64,000 nt of DNA from Calditrichaceae bacterium (GTDB taxonomy: Bacteria > Calditrichota > Calditrichia > RBG-13-44-9 > J075). Under the pieces are notes generated by a model. It ran no database searches. It had not been told where the DNA came from and worked only from the letters and a program-made list of their open reading frames with translations. Location: positions 62,001 through 126,000 of the forward strand of contig JABWBP010000010.1 of assembly GCA_013360445.1 (NCBI GenBank), written 5' to 3'. The position numbers were made by a program, and so were the translations under genes. Each line of letters opens with the position of its first letter. The stretch's first letter is position 1. Shown here piece after piece: positions 8,801 through 16,953 of this stretch.

Positions 8801-9340
8801 TCTTTGGTAGCGCGCCCGCAGAGAGTCAATATCTTTCTGGGTGATGGTGTAAAAGTCCCAACCCTCTAACAATCCCGCCAGATCCAGGTAAAGCTCCGCA
8901 TCGGAAACCGTGAGATAGTCCCGGCGAATACGGTAAATATTGCGGTGTGGAAACGGAGGCCTCGGAAAGGGATAGGGGCCGGCGACCGTTCCGGCATAAT
9001 AAGTTTGCCCCCCCACGCGCAGCTTCGGAAGCGCGGTATCGGGGTCCTGTACCAGCCCGCCCCAGATGATGCCGTCCTGGTAAACCACGGTTGCGCTTCC
9101 CCGGGGATATTTTACTCCCGGGGACCAATCATTGGGATTCACCGCCGATAAACCGGTATCGCGAATCCAGAGGGAGATATTGTTGATGTTCAGCAAGGCG
9201 GCGCGCTCGTTGAATTGCCCCGGCGATTGGGGATAGGGGAATGCTCTCTCGCGGGGATTTTCCCGGGCGGAAAGGATGGTAATGAGGGCCGGGAAAAGGA
9301 GGCCGAATGCCGCGAAAAGGAGCGCAGCGTTTCGTTTCAT
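5888..9340 (-). CDS. Giant secreted protein with C-terminal sorting domain (paralogue A)
   Basis: 1150 residues. A Sec signal peptide (hydrophobic core ~5-24) starts the protein. The last ~90 residues are a type IX-like sorting/FlgD-Ig domain: 'NYPNPFNGETRIRFYL', then 'VRLDIFNLLGQRVRTL' and a terminal 'SSGIYFCRL...RKLVLVR'. The central ~1000 residues closely parallel the next gene (9516-13004): both begin after the signal with a 'LLNI.N.S.W..D.GLSA' block, share 'GAPFYDxNxNGxYEPxQGETPGLANADQ', and contain a central block with 'LFDDGAHND' that looks like a beta-sandwich. No catalytic motif is recognisable. A GGAGGG site precedes the ATG. It is expected to be exported across both membranes and attached to the surface or released; the substrate or partner is unknown. 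Confidence 0.8.
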   Translation of the reverse strand: MKRNAALLFAAFGLLFPALITILSARENPRERAFPYPQSPGQFNERAALLNINNISLWIRDTGLSAVNPNDWSPGVKYPRGSATVVYQDGIIWGGLVQDPDTALPKLRVGGQTYYAGTVAGPYPFPRPPFPHRNIYRIRRDYLTVSDAELYLDLAGLLEGWDFYTITQKDIDSLRARYQRDWNEWPVQSGAPFYDLNQNGVYEPEQGETPGLANADQVIWFVCNDSDPGVAASLYGSPPIGLELQGTLWGYKSEGALGQAAFKRYRLINKSNFAIDSMFIAQWSDVDLGSYYNDFLGCDSLLNLGYCYNGKPLDDEYQAFGLPPAAIGYLLLQGPEVPSPGDTASFNFRKILDYENLPMTSFWAKATGSVIGDPTLSDYAGTLEWYNLLNGCLPTADTANPILYTHGAGPHAGRPTKFPLNGDPLSGIGDIEGEGVNLSPGDRRLAMCSGPFTMPPGEMQEIVIALVGGIDPQGDYLSSVAELQNNAREIKRRFDSGLFIPGAVHSAIPIGGRVTELRVQADLGGLSGVTGCEVEFIPRVGEESPFTLTLFDDGAHNDGAPGDNLWGNTAQVPNKKYPCQGDLRVAAPQGAQTLAGILPHVRLRPAPQLRNWRVAWENGRQDGLINPNEKVHLVFDIYNPDSLNALDSLEVINPEGAANFNFLKYAGAIPPGAVNQINRMEFELLGPAQGDSLRFRFRVRSDFHSEVHYAALPLRMWRPHELWRDTLEVAALSGFPGNLLPVVADPERLTGHEYLVEFEEDSAAGAVRWRLSDLTAGALLLANQEIGSSAKLDYPVADGIEWKVSSPLPGIAGKAPGDGIVEVAYAGSPLSEAQWDDQGKPFRGNTVWHNINSTREYYVSAGGGSGNINRLLNYIYLAAPRDFEIRFSEAGGFAVYGFENSMICSAPFELWDIGIATPGDPSDDARMIPFVFSQAGPQAQWGWATGADPARHFPASDWIYCFDPADSSPGSASYDLFAQRCSQFGGPGGVYNGPWGEVINGYGGLAYPLGRVTICDYPPNGAPPPPGTVIRFVTTKPARPGDRLKVLAPKTPFDPNAPLGFELDQNYPNPFNGETRIRFYLSKAAEVRLDIFNLLGQRVRTLVNGRMDPGENLAAWDGRSEAGRRVSSGIYFCRLQGEGRATARKLVLVR

Positions 9341-9472
9341 GGCGAACCCTCCGCAGAAAAAAAGTTAGAGAACCTGAATTTTGATGCCCACGAAAAACAC
9401 CAAAAAACACAGAATTTAAATTTTAGGGTTTCTTTTTTGCATGTTTTGCGTGTTTCGTGGGCCTGCTTTACT

Positions 9473-9505
9473 AACCTCCCGGAGGTTCTGAACCTCCGGG
9501 AGGTT
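9473..9505. terminator. Double palindrome after the giant secreted gene
   Basis: AACCTCCCGGAGGTT and AACCTCCGGGAGGTT are exact complements separated by CTG, giving a 15-bp stem. Each arm is also nearly self-complementary. It lies 11 bp beyond the minus-strand stop at 9516. There is no T tract on that strand, so it may be a repeat element rather than a true intrinsic terminator. Confidence 0.5.
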
Positions 9506-9515
9506 TATGAAAAAC

Positions 9516-12500
9516 TCACCGCACCAGCACCAATTTCCGGCTTTCCACATAGCTGCCCGCTTTGAAACGGTAAAAATACAATCCGGAGGAGACCCGCTCG
9601 CCGCCCTGGCTGCGCCCGTCCCAGCCAATCTGGTGATACCCCTCTTCCTTTCTCTCCTCTAACAGCGTTTTTACCCGCTGCCCTAAGATGTTGAAAATCT
9701 CCAGGCGCACTTCCATCCGGTCGGGCACGTAAAAGCGGATGATAGTGCGCTCGTTAAAAGGGTTGGGATAGTTTTGCAGCAGAAACGGGGTGGTGGGCGG
9801 AATGCTGTCCGGCCGGGCGGCGGGGGCCTGCACGTAAAACGTATCCGCAATGGTGAGCGGTTTGGCGCTGACGATGCGGAACACCGTGCCCGGCTCCGGC
9901 AGGGGGGCAGTTAGATTGGCCGGGAAATTCGGATGGCTCACCAATCCGCCGTTCCAGCTTACCAGCGCCATGTCCGCCATGACCTCCGCGGAAGAATCCG
10001 CGTAGCTGCCCCCGGAGGCGACAAAAGCGTCGTAGCCGGCCCGGCCGGGGGTTTTGTCGAAAGGATCCCGCCAGTAGAACCAGGGGGTGTAGGGATCCTC
10101 CGATCCGCCGGATATGGGGTGGTCGTTGGGATCTAATTGAAACAGGTTTGGATCGAGAGAGCTATCCCCCGCCGCTTCGCTGGGAAGAATCCAGGGGATC
10201 ATGCGAAAGTCATCCGCGGGGTCCTCGGGGGTGTTGAACCCGATGTTCCACAACTCAAAGGGAACCGGGCGGGTTTGCTGGTCGGTGTAGGCCCAGTTGG
10301 CGTAGTTATCCGGCGCTTCGCTGAAGCGGATTTCGTAATCATAAGGGATCAGCCGGTCAACATTATCGTTGCGTAGAACGTGCTGAAGGAAATTCTGGTA
10401 GGAGTAATCGGGCTGATTGCCCGTTTTGATGTTGCCGGTATGGATGCCCCAGGCCGTTCCGTTGGTTTGTTGGCGTCCCCGGACTGGCCGGTCGTTTCCG
10501 TTAAAAAAAGGAAAACCGCTGTTATTGAACGCAAAAACCCCCATATCCGGCGGGTCCAGCGGCCCGGCGGCGTTGGCGGTGACAATGAAATAGAGGAAAG
10601 GCGCGAGCGCACTCTGCTCCGTCACCCGGAACTGGATGCCGTCGATGACCGGGTGGGGAAAGTTTTCCGCGTTGCTGATCTGCCCGTTGCTCCACTTGAC
10701 CATGTTGGCGTCCAGGTCGGTGAGCTGCCAGCCCAGGGCGCTGTCCGAGCTTTCCGCAAAGGTGATCCGGTAAGTATGGCCGGTCAGCAGGGTGGGATCG
10801 GCAATGAGCGGGATAATATTGTCGCTTATAATGGGCGGGCCGCTCACCGGCAGTTGCTGGCCCTGCAGGGTATCGGGGTACCATTTGCTCACCGGAAAGC
10901 CAAGAGATTCGCTGAAAGAGTGGTAATCGTAGTTTACGCTGATGATAAGATTCAAAGAATCCCCTTCCGGGGGAGCATCCGCAACGGCGTACTGCTCTTC
11001 GCGGCTGCGAAGCTGCCCGGCGGGAAAGGTATGAGAAGACACATACGTGAACCGCTGGGGAACGCTGCGGTTGGTCAAGCGGATTTCCAGGCGGTCGATA
11101 TTCTTCGCGCCGTCGGTATTCAGCACATCAAAGCGCAGGTGCACCCGCTCCCCGATGTTGATCCGCCCGTCCTGCTTGCCGTTCTCCCAGCTAACCCGCC
11201 AGTTTTGCAAAACCGGCGGGCGGCGCAGGGCCAGGTAGGAATAGAGGCGCGGAAAGTCGATTTGTCCCCCGGGGGTGTAAATCGCCAGGTCGCCGTTGAA
11301 GGGATACTGGCGGTTGGGCATGGTGATGCTCCCGCCCCAGGTGCGGTCCCCCGGCAGGCTGTCGTTGTGGGCGCCGTCGTCGAACAGCGGAACGGTGAAA
11401 TCCGCCTCATTGCCGGTTTCCGGGGAAAAATACACTAACGCGCCGGTGGCATCGGGGAAATCCCCTAAATCAATTTGCAGCGCTAAAGCGGTATGTTGGT
11501 CATCCGGCGCGTCGATTTGCGGCGGAAATGGCCGGGGAATCAATAAACCGTTCTCAAAACTCTGCTTGATCAGGCCGGCGTTGGTTTTTAGCTCCGCGAC
11601 CGAGGTCAGGTTGTCCCCCGTCAGGCGGTTGCCGCCCACAAAAGCGACGATCACCTCCTGGGTATCTCCCGGCTGCATGGTGAAGGGGCCGGAACCCAGC
11701 AGAATACGGCGATCGGCAGGGGGCAGATTGGTTCCCTGGCCGTCAACATCGCCCGTGCCCGATACCGGGTCGCCGGCAAGGGGGAATTTGGTAGGCTGGC
11801 CGGCCGTGGGGCCGGCGCCGGTAATAAAGGGAACAGGATTTATTATGTCGGAACCGCCATGATATCCCCGGAGAAAATTATAAAGCCAAAGAGTGTACTC
11901 ATACTCTCCATAATCCGGGTAGTATGGATAATAAGGGAAATAAATGCATGACGTCATGAAGGTGGAACTGGAAGATGGCTCAACTGCTCCCCGGAGAAGT
12001 ATATATCCCGCTGCGGAAGGGGGAAGATCGAATTGATCAAAATCATAGTCAACCGGATAGGCGCTATAGGCATACCCTAAATCCAAAAGGGTATCGCAGC
12101 CGGCAAAATCATCGGTGTACCCGCCAATATCCAGATCCGACCACTGCCCGATAAACATGGAATCAATGGCAAAGCCGGATTTGTTGAGCAGCCGGTAGCG
12201 CTTAAAAACCGCCTGCCTCAATGGAGAATTCGGCAGGTTATATCCCCATACGGTTACTTGCAACTCCAAACCGATGGAAGGGGAACCGAATAAGCTCGCG
12301 ACGGCTCCTTCGTTCAAATCATTGCAAACAAACCAGGCTGCCTGGTCGGCGTTGGCCAGGCCCGGTGTTTCCCCCTGCGCCGGTTCGTAAAGGCCGTTTC
12401 CGTTCCGATCGTAAAACGGCGCTCCCCAATCTACCGGCCACTCGCTCCAATCCGTAGCGTATTGGGCGCGAATGCCGTCAATATCCCCCTGGGTAACCTG

Positions 12501-13004
12501 GGAAATATCGCCATTGTAGAACTGCTCCGCAGCATCGAAGCGCAGCTCTTCATCGGAAACGGTCTGGTAGTCCCGGCGGATGCGGTAAATGCGCGCCGCG
12601 GGATCGTTGGGGTCCTGCGCCACGCCGGGCGAGATGATTCTTCCCGGCACGGTACCGGTTGCATACATTTGCCCCCCGGCCCGCAATTTCGGTTTGGCAG
12701 GATTAGGATCCTGCACAAATCCAGCCCAGGTCAGACCGTCCTGGTAAATAACCCGCGCAGTCCCCCGCGGATAAATTCCACCGGCATCCCCTGTTACCGG
12801 ATGATGAGCAGAAAGTCCGTCATTGGCCAGCCAGTAAGAATAATTACCGATATTCAACAAGGTGTAGGAGGTGTACCAGGCAGCGGGTTTCGCTATAACG
12901 CCAGGCTTTTGCGGAGCAGGATCTTCCCGGGCAGGCAGGGAAAAGCAGGCGAGTAAAACGCTAAACAGGGCCAGGAATAGCGGCCTGCGGTAAAAGCGTT
13001 CCAT
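9516..13004 (-). CDS. Giant secreted protein with C-terminal sorting domain (paralogue B)
   Basis: 1162 residues and a close structural paralogue of the downstream gene at 5888-9340. Signal peptide at ~1-25, several beta-rich blocks, and a C-terminal ~90-residue sorting domain with 'NYPNPFNERTIIRFYV', 'VRLEIFNILGQRVKTL' and 'SSGLYFYRF...RKLVLVR'. Shared landmarks with the paralogue include 'PRGTARVIYQDGLTWAGFVQDPNPAKP' (shortened: RGTARVIYQDG), 'YRIRRDYQTVSDEEL' and 'LANADQAAWFVCND'. Similarity is strong at both ends and in the 'LFDDGAHND' region and weaker in between, as expected of an old duplication. A GGGAGG site precedes the ATG. The two genes are 175 bp apart on the same strand and probably descend from a tandem duplication. 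Function unknown. Confidence 0.8.
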   Translation of the reverse strand: MERFYRRPLFLALFSVLLACFSLPAREDPAPQKPGVIAKPAAWYTSYTLLNIGNYSYWLANDGLSAHHPVTGDAGGIYPRGTARVIYQDGLTWAGFVQDPNPAKPKLRAGGQMYATGTVPGRIISPGVAQDPNDPAARIYRIRRDYQTVSDEELRFDAAEQFYNGDISQVTQGDIDGIRAQYATDWSEWPVDWGAPFYDRNGNGLYEPAQGETPGLANADQAAWFVCNDLNEGAVASLFGSPSIGLELQVTVWGYNLPNSPLRQAVFKRYRLLNKSGFAIDSMFIGQWSDLDIGGYTDDFAGCDTLLDLGYAYSAYPVDYDFDQFDLPPSAAGYILLRGAVEPSSSSTFMTSCIYFPYYPYYPDYGEYEYTLWLYNFLRGYHGGSDIINPVPFITGAGPTAGQPTKFPLAGDPVSGTGDVDGQGTNLPPADRRILLGSGPFTMQPGDTQEVIVAFVGGNRLTGDNLTSVAELKTNAGLIKQSFENGLLIPRPFPPQIDAPDDQHTALALQIDLGDFPDATGALVYFSPETGNEADFTVPLFDDGAHNDSLPGDRTWGGSITMPNRQYPFNGDLAIYTPGGQIDFPRLYSYLALRRPPVLQNWRVSWENGKQDGRINIGERVHLRFDVLNTDGAKNIDRLEIRLTNRSVPQRFTYVSSHTFPAGQLRSREEQYAVADAPPEGDSLNLIISVNYDYHSFSESLGFPVSKWYPDTLQGQQLPVSGPPIISDNIIPLIADPTLLTGHTYRITFAESSDSALGWQLTDLDANMVKWSNGQISNAENFPHPVIDGIQFRVTEQSALAPFLYFIVTANAAGPLDPPDMGVFAFNNSGFPFFNGNDRPVRGRQQTNGTAWGIHTGNIKTGNQPDYSYQNFLQHVLRNDNVDRLIPYDYEIRFSEAPDNYANWAYTDQQTRPVPFELWNIGFNTPEDPADDFRMIPWILPSEAAGDSSLDPNLFQLDPNDHPISGGSEDPYTPWFYWRDPFDKTPGRAGYDAFVASGGSYADSSAEVMADMALVSWNGGLVSHPNFPANLTAPLPEPGTVFRIVSAKPLTIADTFYVQAPAARPDSIPPTTPFLLQNYPNPFNERTIIRFYVPDRMEVRLEIFNILGQRVKTLLEERKEEGYHQIGWDGRSQGGERVSSGLYFYRFKAGSYVESRKLVLVR

Positions 13005-13209
13005 AAATCCTCCCGGTTAAGACCTGAAAAACTTCGCTTCTTTTTGCACTTCGAACCAAAGAAGTATCTATCTGATCTTAATTCATGAACGATCTATTAC
13101 CGCTTCCGCCGCCGCGTTTCCGTGCAGGATTGCGAAATGTCGCCGAATCACGTTATCGTCTGGTGGGAAGTTACAAAATTTGCCGGGAGAATTCAATGAC
13201 CCGTTGAGG

Positions 13210-15177
13210 TCAAATGCGGCCTCCGCTTCGCAGCATCATCGAAGAGTAATTCTGCGGGTCGCTCAAAATGCCGTCCAACAAAACCCGCATGGTGTAATAA
13301 GGCTCCATGTCGATCTCTTCCCCCTCCGCCAATTCCACGAAGTTGATGCCGGAAACCAGGCGGTGTTCGGCGCTGAACAGAAATTCCACCACCCCGTTCT
13401 TCCAGAGATACACTTTGTTAGCGGGGTTGAAGGCCAGCAAGTATTCTTTGCCGGCGATGCGCCCTTTCAGGCTGTTGGGATCGGGGAAATAGAAGCCGTC
13501 GTAGGTGTTGAAGCGCTGATAACTAACTTCGGAGAAGAAGAAGCGCGGTTTTTCGATGAAGGGGCCGCCGTGCTCCGGGCAATAAGTATCGCAGTCGCCG
13601 CATTCGTTGCAGAAATCCGCCAAGTTGGCGATCTGGAATTTCTGCTCCAGGGCGAATTCCCCGTTCTCCACCGGCGCAAACTCCCCCTCGCCGAAATATT
13701 GGAAATTGGTTTTGGGGATTTGCATCTCCCCGGCGGGAATAGAAAAATTCGCCCCGTTGGGGCACACCGGCAAACATTTGTTGCAGGTGATGCAGTCGAA
13801 CAGGGTGAGGCGGCTGTCGATCTTTTTGGGCGGTTTGCTGTTTTGCGAGTGGTGATAGCGGGGATTCCCGGCCAGTTGGGGAACGATCCTCCGGGCGTTG
13901 GCGGCCCCGGCGGTGGAAATATTTTGCCGGAAGCCTTCTTCCGCGTTTTGTAGGATGAATTCTGCGATGGAATGGGAACCGCCCGCTTCCATGGCGTTTT
14001 TCAGGTTCTCTAAGTAGTCGAACAGGCGGGTGTAACCCCCGGTTTTCAGTAGATCGGTGCAGGTGGTGACGGGTTTCATGTTGCAGAGCACCGCGTCGGC
14101 GAAGTTGTGCTTACTGACGCCCGCGGAGAAAGAGATCGGGAAATCCTCGCCCAGCGCGCTGCGGAAGCGGTGCATGGCGTTCATGGAAATCACGTGCAGG
14201 GGCGCGCCGGAGAGGTACATCACCTCGTCTTTGAAAATGCTCTGGTTGTTTTTCACCATTAAGGTATTGGTGAACTTGGCGCCCACGTTTTTGCCGCGCG
14301 ACCGGGCGAATTCGCGCAAGCGCTGCATCATCGCCGCGGCCTCGTCGAATTGCAGGTCGTTCTCGAACGCTTTGGGATCCAGCTCGATGTGAGTGTAGCC
14401 GAGGTCTTCGTGCAGGGTTTTGCGCACGAAATCGTACCCCGCCAGGGTGGGATTCATCTTCACGATCACGTGCAGGCCGTGCTCGCTGATGAGGTGCTGC
14501 ACGATCGCCTCGATCTCGTCGCGCGGGCAGCCGTGAAAGGTGGAGAGGGTGGCGGAGTTGGCAATCCGGGGATCGATGGGCAGTTTTTTGAGATGGGCGT
14601 ATTCCGGGGGCAGGGTATCTAAAATCCGGGCGACGTCCTCCTCCGCGTGCATGATCCGGCGCAGCCAGTCGCGCAGGGGCGGCGATGAAATGCCTTTCAG
14701 ATCGTAGCCCACGGAAATATCGAAAATCGTGTCATAAAACGGATCGCCCTGGGGAACGCCCAAAATTTCCATTTTTTCGATGATTTTCAACAGCACCCAG
14801 GCCCCGATGTATTCCCGCAGGGAATCTTCCAGGCGCAGCTCCTGCGACCACTCCACGTTGAAGCCGATATTGCGCACGTCGATGCAGGGGCGGGGAATTT
14901 GCAACTGATCGAGGATTTGCACGGTCTTCAGTTCCATGATTCGCCCCCCGCCTAAAAAGGCTAAGATGATGTTTTGCACCATTTGGGTATGGGGGCCGGA
15001 AGCCGGTCCCAGGGGGGTGGCGGCTCTCCGCCCGTGGAAATCCACCGAAAAATCGTAGCCCGGAAAACCGGGGTAGAATTTTCGCTGCGGATACCCGTAA
15101 ATCGACTGCCGGGAGTGGTATTCCGCCAGGATGCTTTGCAAATGCGCGCCGAGGGATAAACCGATCAGTTCTGCCAT
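13210..15177 (-). CDS. ygfK: YgfK-like Fe-S oxidoreductase (short form)
   Basis: 655 residues, related to the N-terminal part and ferredoxin part of YgfK, annotated elsewhere as 'putative selenate reductase Fe-S subunit' and linked to molybdenum-hydroxylase purine catabolism. Residues ~1-440 resemble a dihydroorotate-dehydrogenase-like barrel ('PLGPASGPHTQM', 'MELKTVQI', 'STFHGCPRDEIEAIVQHL'). Two cysteine clusters follow: 'CITCNKCLPVCP' (~460) and 'CNECGDCDTYCP' (~522). Family members in enterobacteria are ~1000 residues and also carry a GltD-like pyridine-nucleotide/FAD module; I see no such Rossmann module here, so reducing power would have to come from a separate protein. GGGAGA precedes the ATG at good spacing. 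It is the last gene of the hydroxylase operon. Selenate reduction itself should not be assumed. Confidence 0.75.
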   Translation of the reverse strand: MAELIGLSLGAHLQSILAEYHSRQSIYGYPQRKFYPGFPGYDFSVDFHGRRAATPLGPASGPHTQMVQNIILAFLGGGRIMELKTVQILDQLQIPRPCIDVRNIGFNVEWSQELRLEDSLREYIGAWVLLKIIEKMEILGVPQGDPFYDTIFDISVGYDLKGISSPPLRDWLRRIMHAEEDVARILDTLPPEYAHLKKLPIDPRIANSATLSTFHGCPRDEIEAIVQHLISEHGLHVIVKMNPTLAGYDFVRKTLHEDLGYTHIELDPKAFENDLQFDEAAAMMQRLREFARSRGKNVGAKFTNTLMVKNNQSIFKDEVMYLSGAPLHVISMNAMHRFRSALGEDFPISFSAGVSKHNFADAVLCNMKPVTTCTDLLKTGGYTRLFDYLENLKNAMEAGGSHSIAEFILQNAEEGFRQNISTAGAANARRIVPQLAGNPRYHHSQNSKPPKKIDSRLTLFDCITCNKCLPVCPNGANFSIPAGEMQIPKTNFQYFGEGEFAPVENGEFALEQKFQIANLADFCNECGDCDTYCPEHGGPFIEKPRFFFSEVSYQRFNTYDGFYFPDPNSLKGRIAGKEYLLAFNPANKVYLWKNGVVEFLFSAEHRLVSGINFVELAEGEEIDMEPYYTMRVLLDGILSDPQNYSSMMLRSGGRI

Positions 15178-15567
15178 GGTAATCTCCCTAAAGAGTGGGA
15201 ACGCGGATGAAGCGGATTCTGCGGATTTACACGGATACCTTATAACTATTCAGGTATTTTGCCATAGAGGCCACAGAGAACACGGAGACAAGGAAAACAA
15301 TCCCGTTTTGTAGAAAAAATAGTTCCATATACTGGAATAAAGGGTAACTATTCAGGCGTTTTGCCACAGAGGCCACAGAGAGCACAGAGACATAAAAAAA
15401 TTCCTAATCAAATCACAAATACAGGGATATAAGGCTCTAACTGTGGCTGAATAGTAACAATAAAGGTTCTAAACTCATTCTCTGTGGCCTCTGTGAACGC
15501 TGTGGCTGAATAGTAACGACAATTCCTTCAAAAGCAGCGAGAATCCGCCGCATCCGCGTTCCTATTT
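15178..15567. other. Repeat-filled gap inside the hydroxylase operon
   Basis: 390 bp without a gene between the SsnA-like and YgfK-like genes. It holds a partial copy of the CACAGAG element (about 15236-15292), a full copy (15343-15458) and an opposed fragment (about 15478-15518, ending CTGAATAGTAAC). GCGGAT words at the two ends (15205-15225 and 15541-15562) are also opposed. This suggests repeated insertion of related elements into one operon spacer. Confidence 0.6.
15343..15458. repeat. CACAGAG dispersed element, copy A
   Basis: 116 bp, beginning GGTAACTATTCAGGCG and ending CTGAATAGTAAC, so the ends are an inverted repeat of ~11 bp with one mismatch. The first ~97 nt are identical to copy B at 42829-42952, 27 kb away. 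It contains CCACAGAG/GCACAGAG repeats and no open reading frame. Confidence 0.8.
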
Positions 15568-16923
15568 CTAACTCTGAAACCTGTTCCACACCCGTTCTGC
15601 TACCTTGCGCGATTCCGCGGCGATCTTCGCCTCGTCGATGCCGGGCAATTCCCCGTTTTGCATTACGATTCTGCCGTTGACAATCGTGGTATTTACCGGG
15701 GCGTCGGCGATACCAAAAAGAAAGTGCCCCCAGAAATTTTCCGGGGCCATGGGCGTGGGGGGATCGTAATCAATCAGAATCAGATCGGCCAAATAGCCCG
15801 GGGCAATTTTCCCCACCGGCTGGCCGCTGATGCGGCGGTAAATTTCCGGGTTGTTTTTCAGCGCCATCTGCTGAATCTCCTGCCAGCCCAGGTTGGAATT
15901 TTTCAAATCGTGCTTATGGAGCAGGTGGGCGGCGCGGATATCCGGGCGCAGGTCCGCGCTCATTCCGTCGCTGCCGATGCCCGCCAGCACGCCGCGCTTC
16001 AGCAATCCGAAAATATCCGTGCGCCCGACCGCGTTGTTCATATTCGATTGGGGATTGTGTGCTACCATCGCGCCGGTCTGGGCGAGAATATCTTTCTCGC
16101 TCTCGGTAAGGTGAATCCCGTGCGCGGCGATGCTTTGCGGCCCCAGAATTCCGTATTCGCACAGACGGTCGATCAAATTGGCGTGATATTTTTCCTGGGT
16201 AAGCTGGTAATCCACCTCATCTTCTAACAGGTGGATGTGGCAGCCGCGCTGCAGCGTGCGGCTGATCTCCCCGGCCTGCTGCAGGCTGTCATCGTCGAGC
16301 GTGAACGAGGCGTGCAACCCCATCATGGCGTCGAAAAGGTGATCGGGATTCTTCTGCTTTTCGGAGCGGCACTTGCGAATGTAGCGCTCATTTTCCTGCA
16401 ATCCTTTTCGGGAAATTTCTTGGCCGTCGCGGTCGGAGACCTCGTAGCAGAGAATTCCCCGCAGACCCGCCAGCGCCAGCGCAGCTTCGATGCGGTCGAG
16501 GCTGCCCTCCACCGCGTTGGGGCTGGCGTGGTGGTCGATCACCGCGGTCACGCCTTTTTTCACTGCGGTAATCGCCGGAATGAGCGCGCTGAAATAGACC
16601 GCCTCCGCGTCCAGCGCGGAATCCAACTTCCACCAGAGCATTTGCAGGATTTCGTGGAAATTTTTCGGCGTTCCTTTCAGCGCCAGGCCGCGCGCGTAGG
16701 TTCCGTAGAAGTGCATGTGCGCGTTGATGAGGCCGGGCATCAGCAGCCGCCCGCGGCCGTCGAGGCGTTCGGCTTCGGGATGTTTTTTTCGCATCGCGGA
16801 TGCTTCGCCGATCTCGATGATGCGGGAACCTGCGATCACCGCCGCCTGGCCGGCCAGGAGGGTATTTTTTTTATCGTTGGTGAAAATCTCGGCGTTATGG
16901 ATCAGGAGATTCATGGCAACCAT
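15568..16923 (-). CDS. ssnA: SsnA-like amidohydrolase
   Basis: 451-residue metal-dependent hydrolase of the cyclic-amidohydrolase superfamily, closest in form to SsnA and guanine/chlorohydrolase-type deaminases. The HxH metal site is in 'LINAHMHFYGTYARG' (~66-80), a third His in 'DHHASPNA', another in 'AHGIHLTESE', and the catalytic Asp in 'GIGSDGMSADLRPD'. Residues 'HNPQSNMNNAVG' are typical of the deaminase subgroup. In enterobacteria ssnA lies with ygfK and molybdenum-hydroxylase genes, as here, which points to a purine or related heterocycle as substrate; deamination or ring opening cannot be told apart. Starts at 16923 (MVAMN) and 16914 (MNLLIH) are both possible. Confidence 0.82.
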   Translation of the reverse strand: MVAMNLLIHNAEIFTNDKKNTLLAGQAAVIAGSRIIEIGEASAMRKKHPEAERLDGRGRLLMPGLINAHMHFYGTYARGLALKGTPKNFHEILQMLWWKLDSALDAEAVYFSALIPAITAVKKGVTAVIDHHASPNAVEGSLDRIEAALALAGLRGILCYEVSDRDGQEISRKGLQENERYIRKCRSEKQKNPDHLFDAMMGLHASFTLDDDSLQQAGEISRTLQRGCHIHLLEDEVDYQLTQEKYHANLIDRLCEYGILGPQSIAAHGIHLTESEKDILAQTGAMVAHNPQSNMNNAVGRTDIFGLLKRGVLAGIGSDGMSADLRPDIRAAHLLHKHDLKNSNLGWQEIQQMALKNNPEIYRRISGQPVGKIAPGYLADLILIDYDPPTPMAPENFWGHFLFGIADAPVNTTIVNGRIVMQNGELPGIDEAKIAAESRKVAERVWNRFQS

Positions 16924-16953
16924 CTTTCGCTAAACTCATCATTTCAAGTTGTT

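Noticed and set aside
13210-15177. Calling the YgfK-like protein a selenate reductase
   Set aside because: That name is a historical annotation; the operon context points to purine-type hydroxylase metabolism.
15236-15518. CRISPR-like array in the CACAGAG repeats
   Set aside because: Spacing is irregular, copies are in both orientations and there are no uniform repeats, spacers or cas genes.
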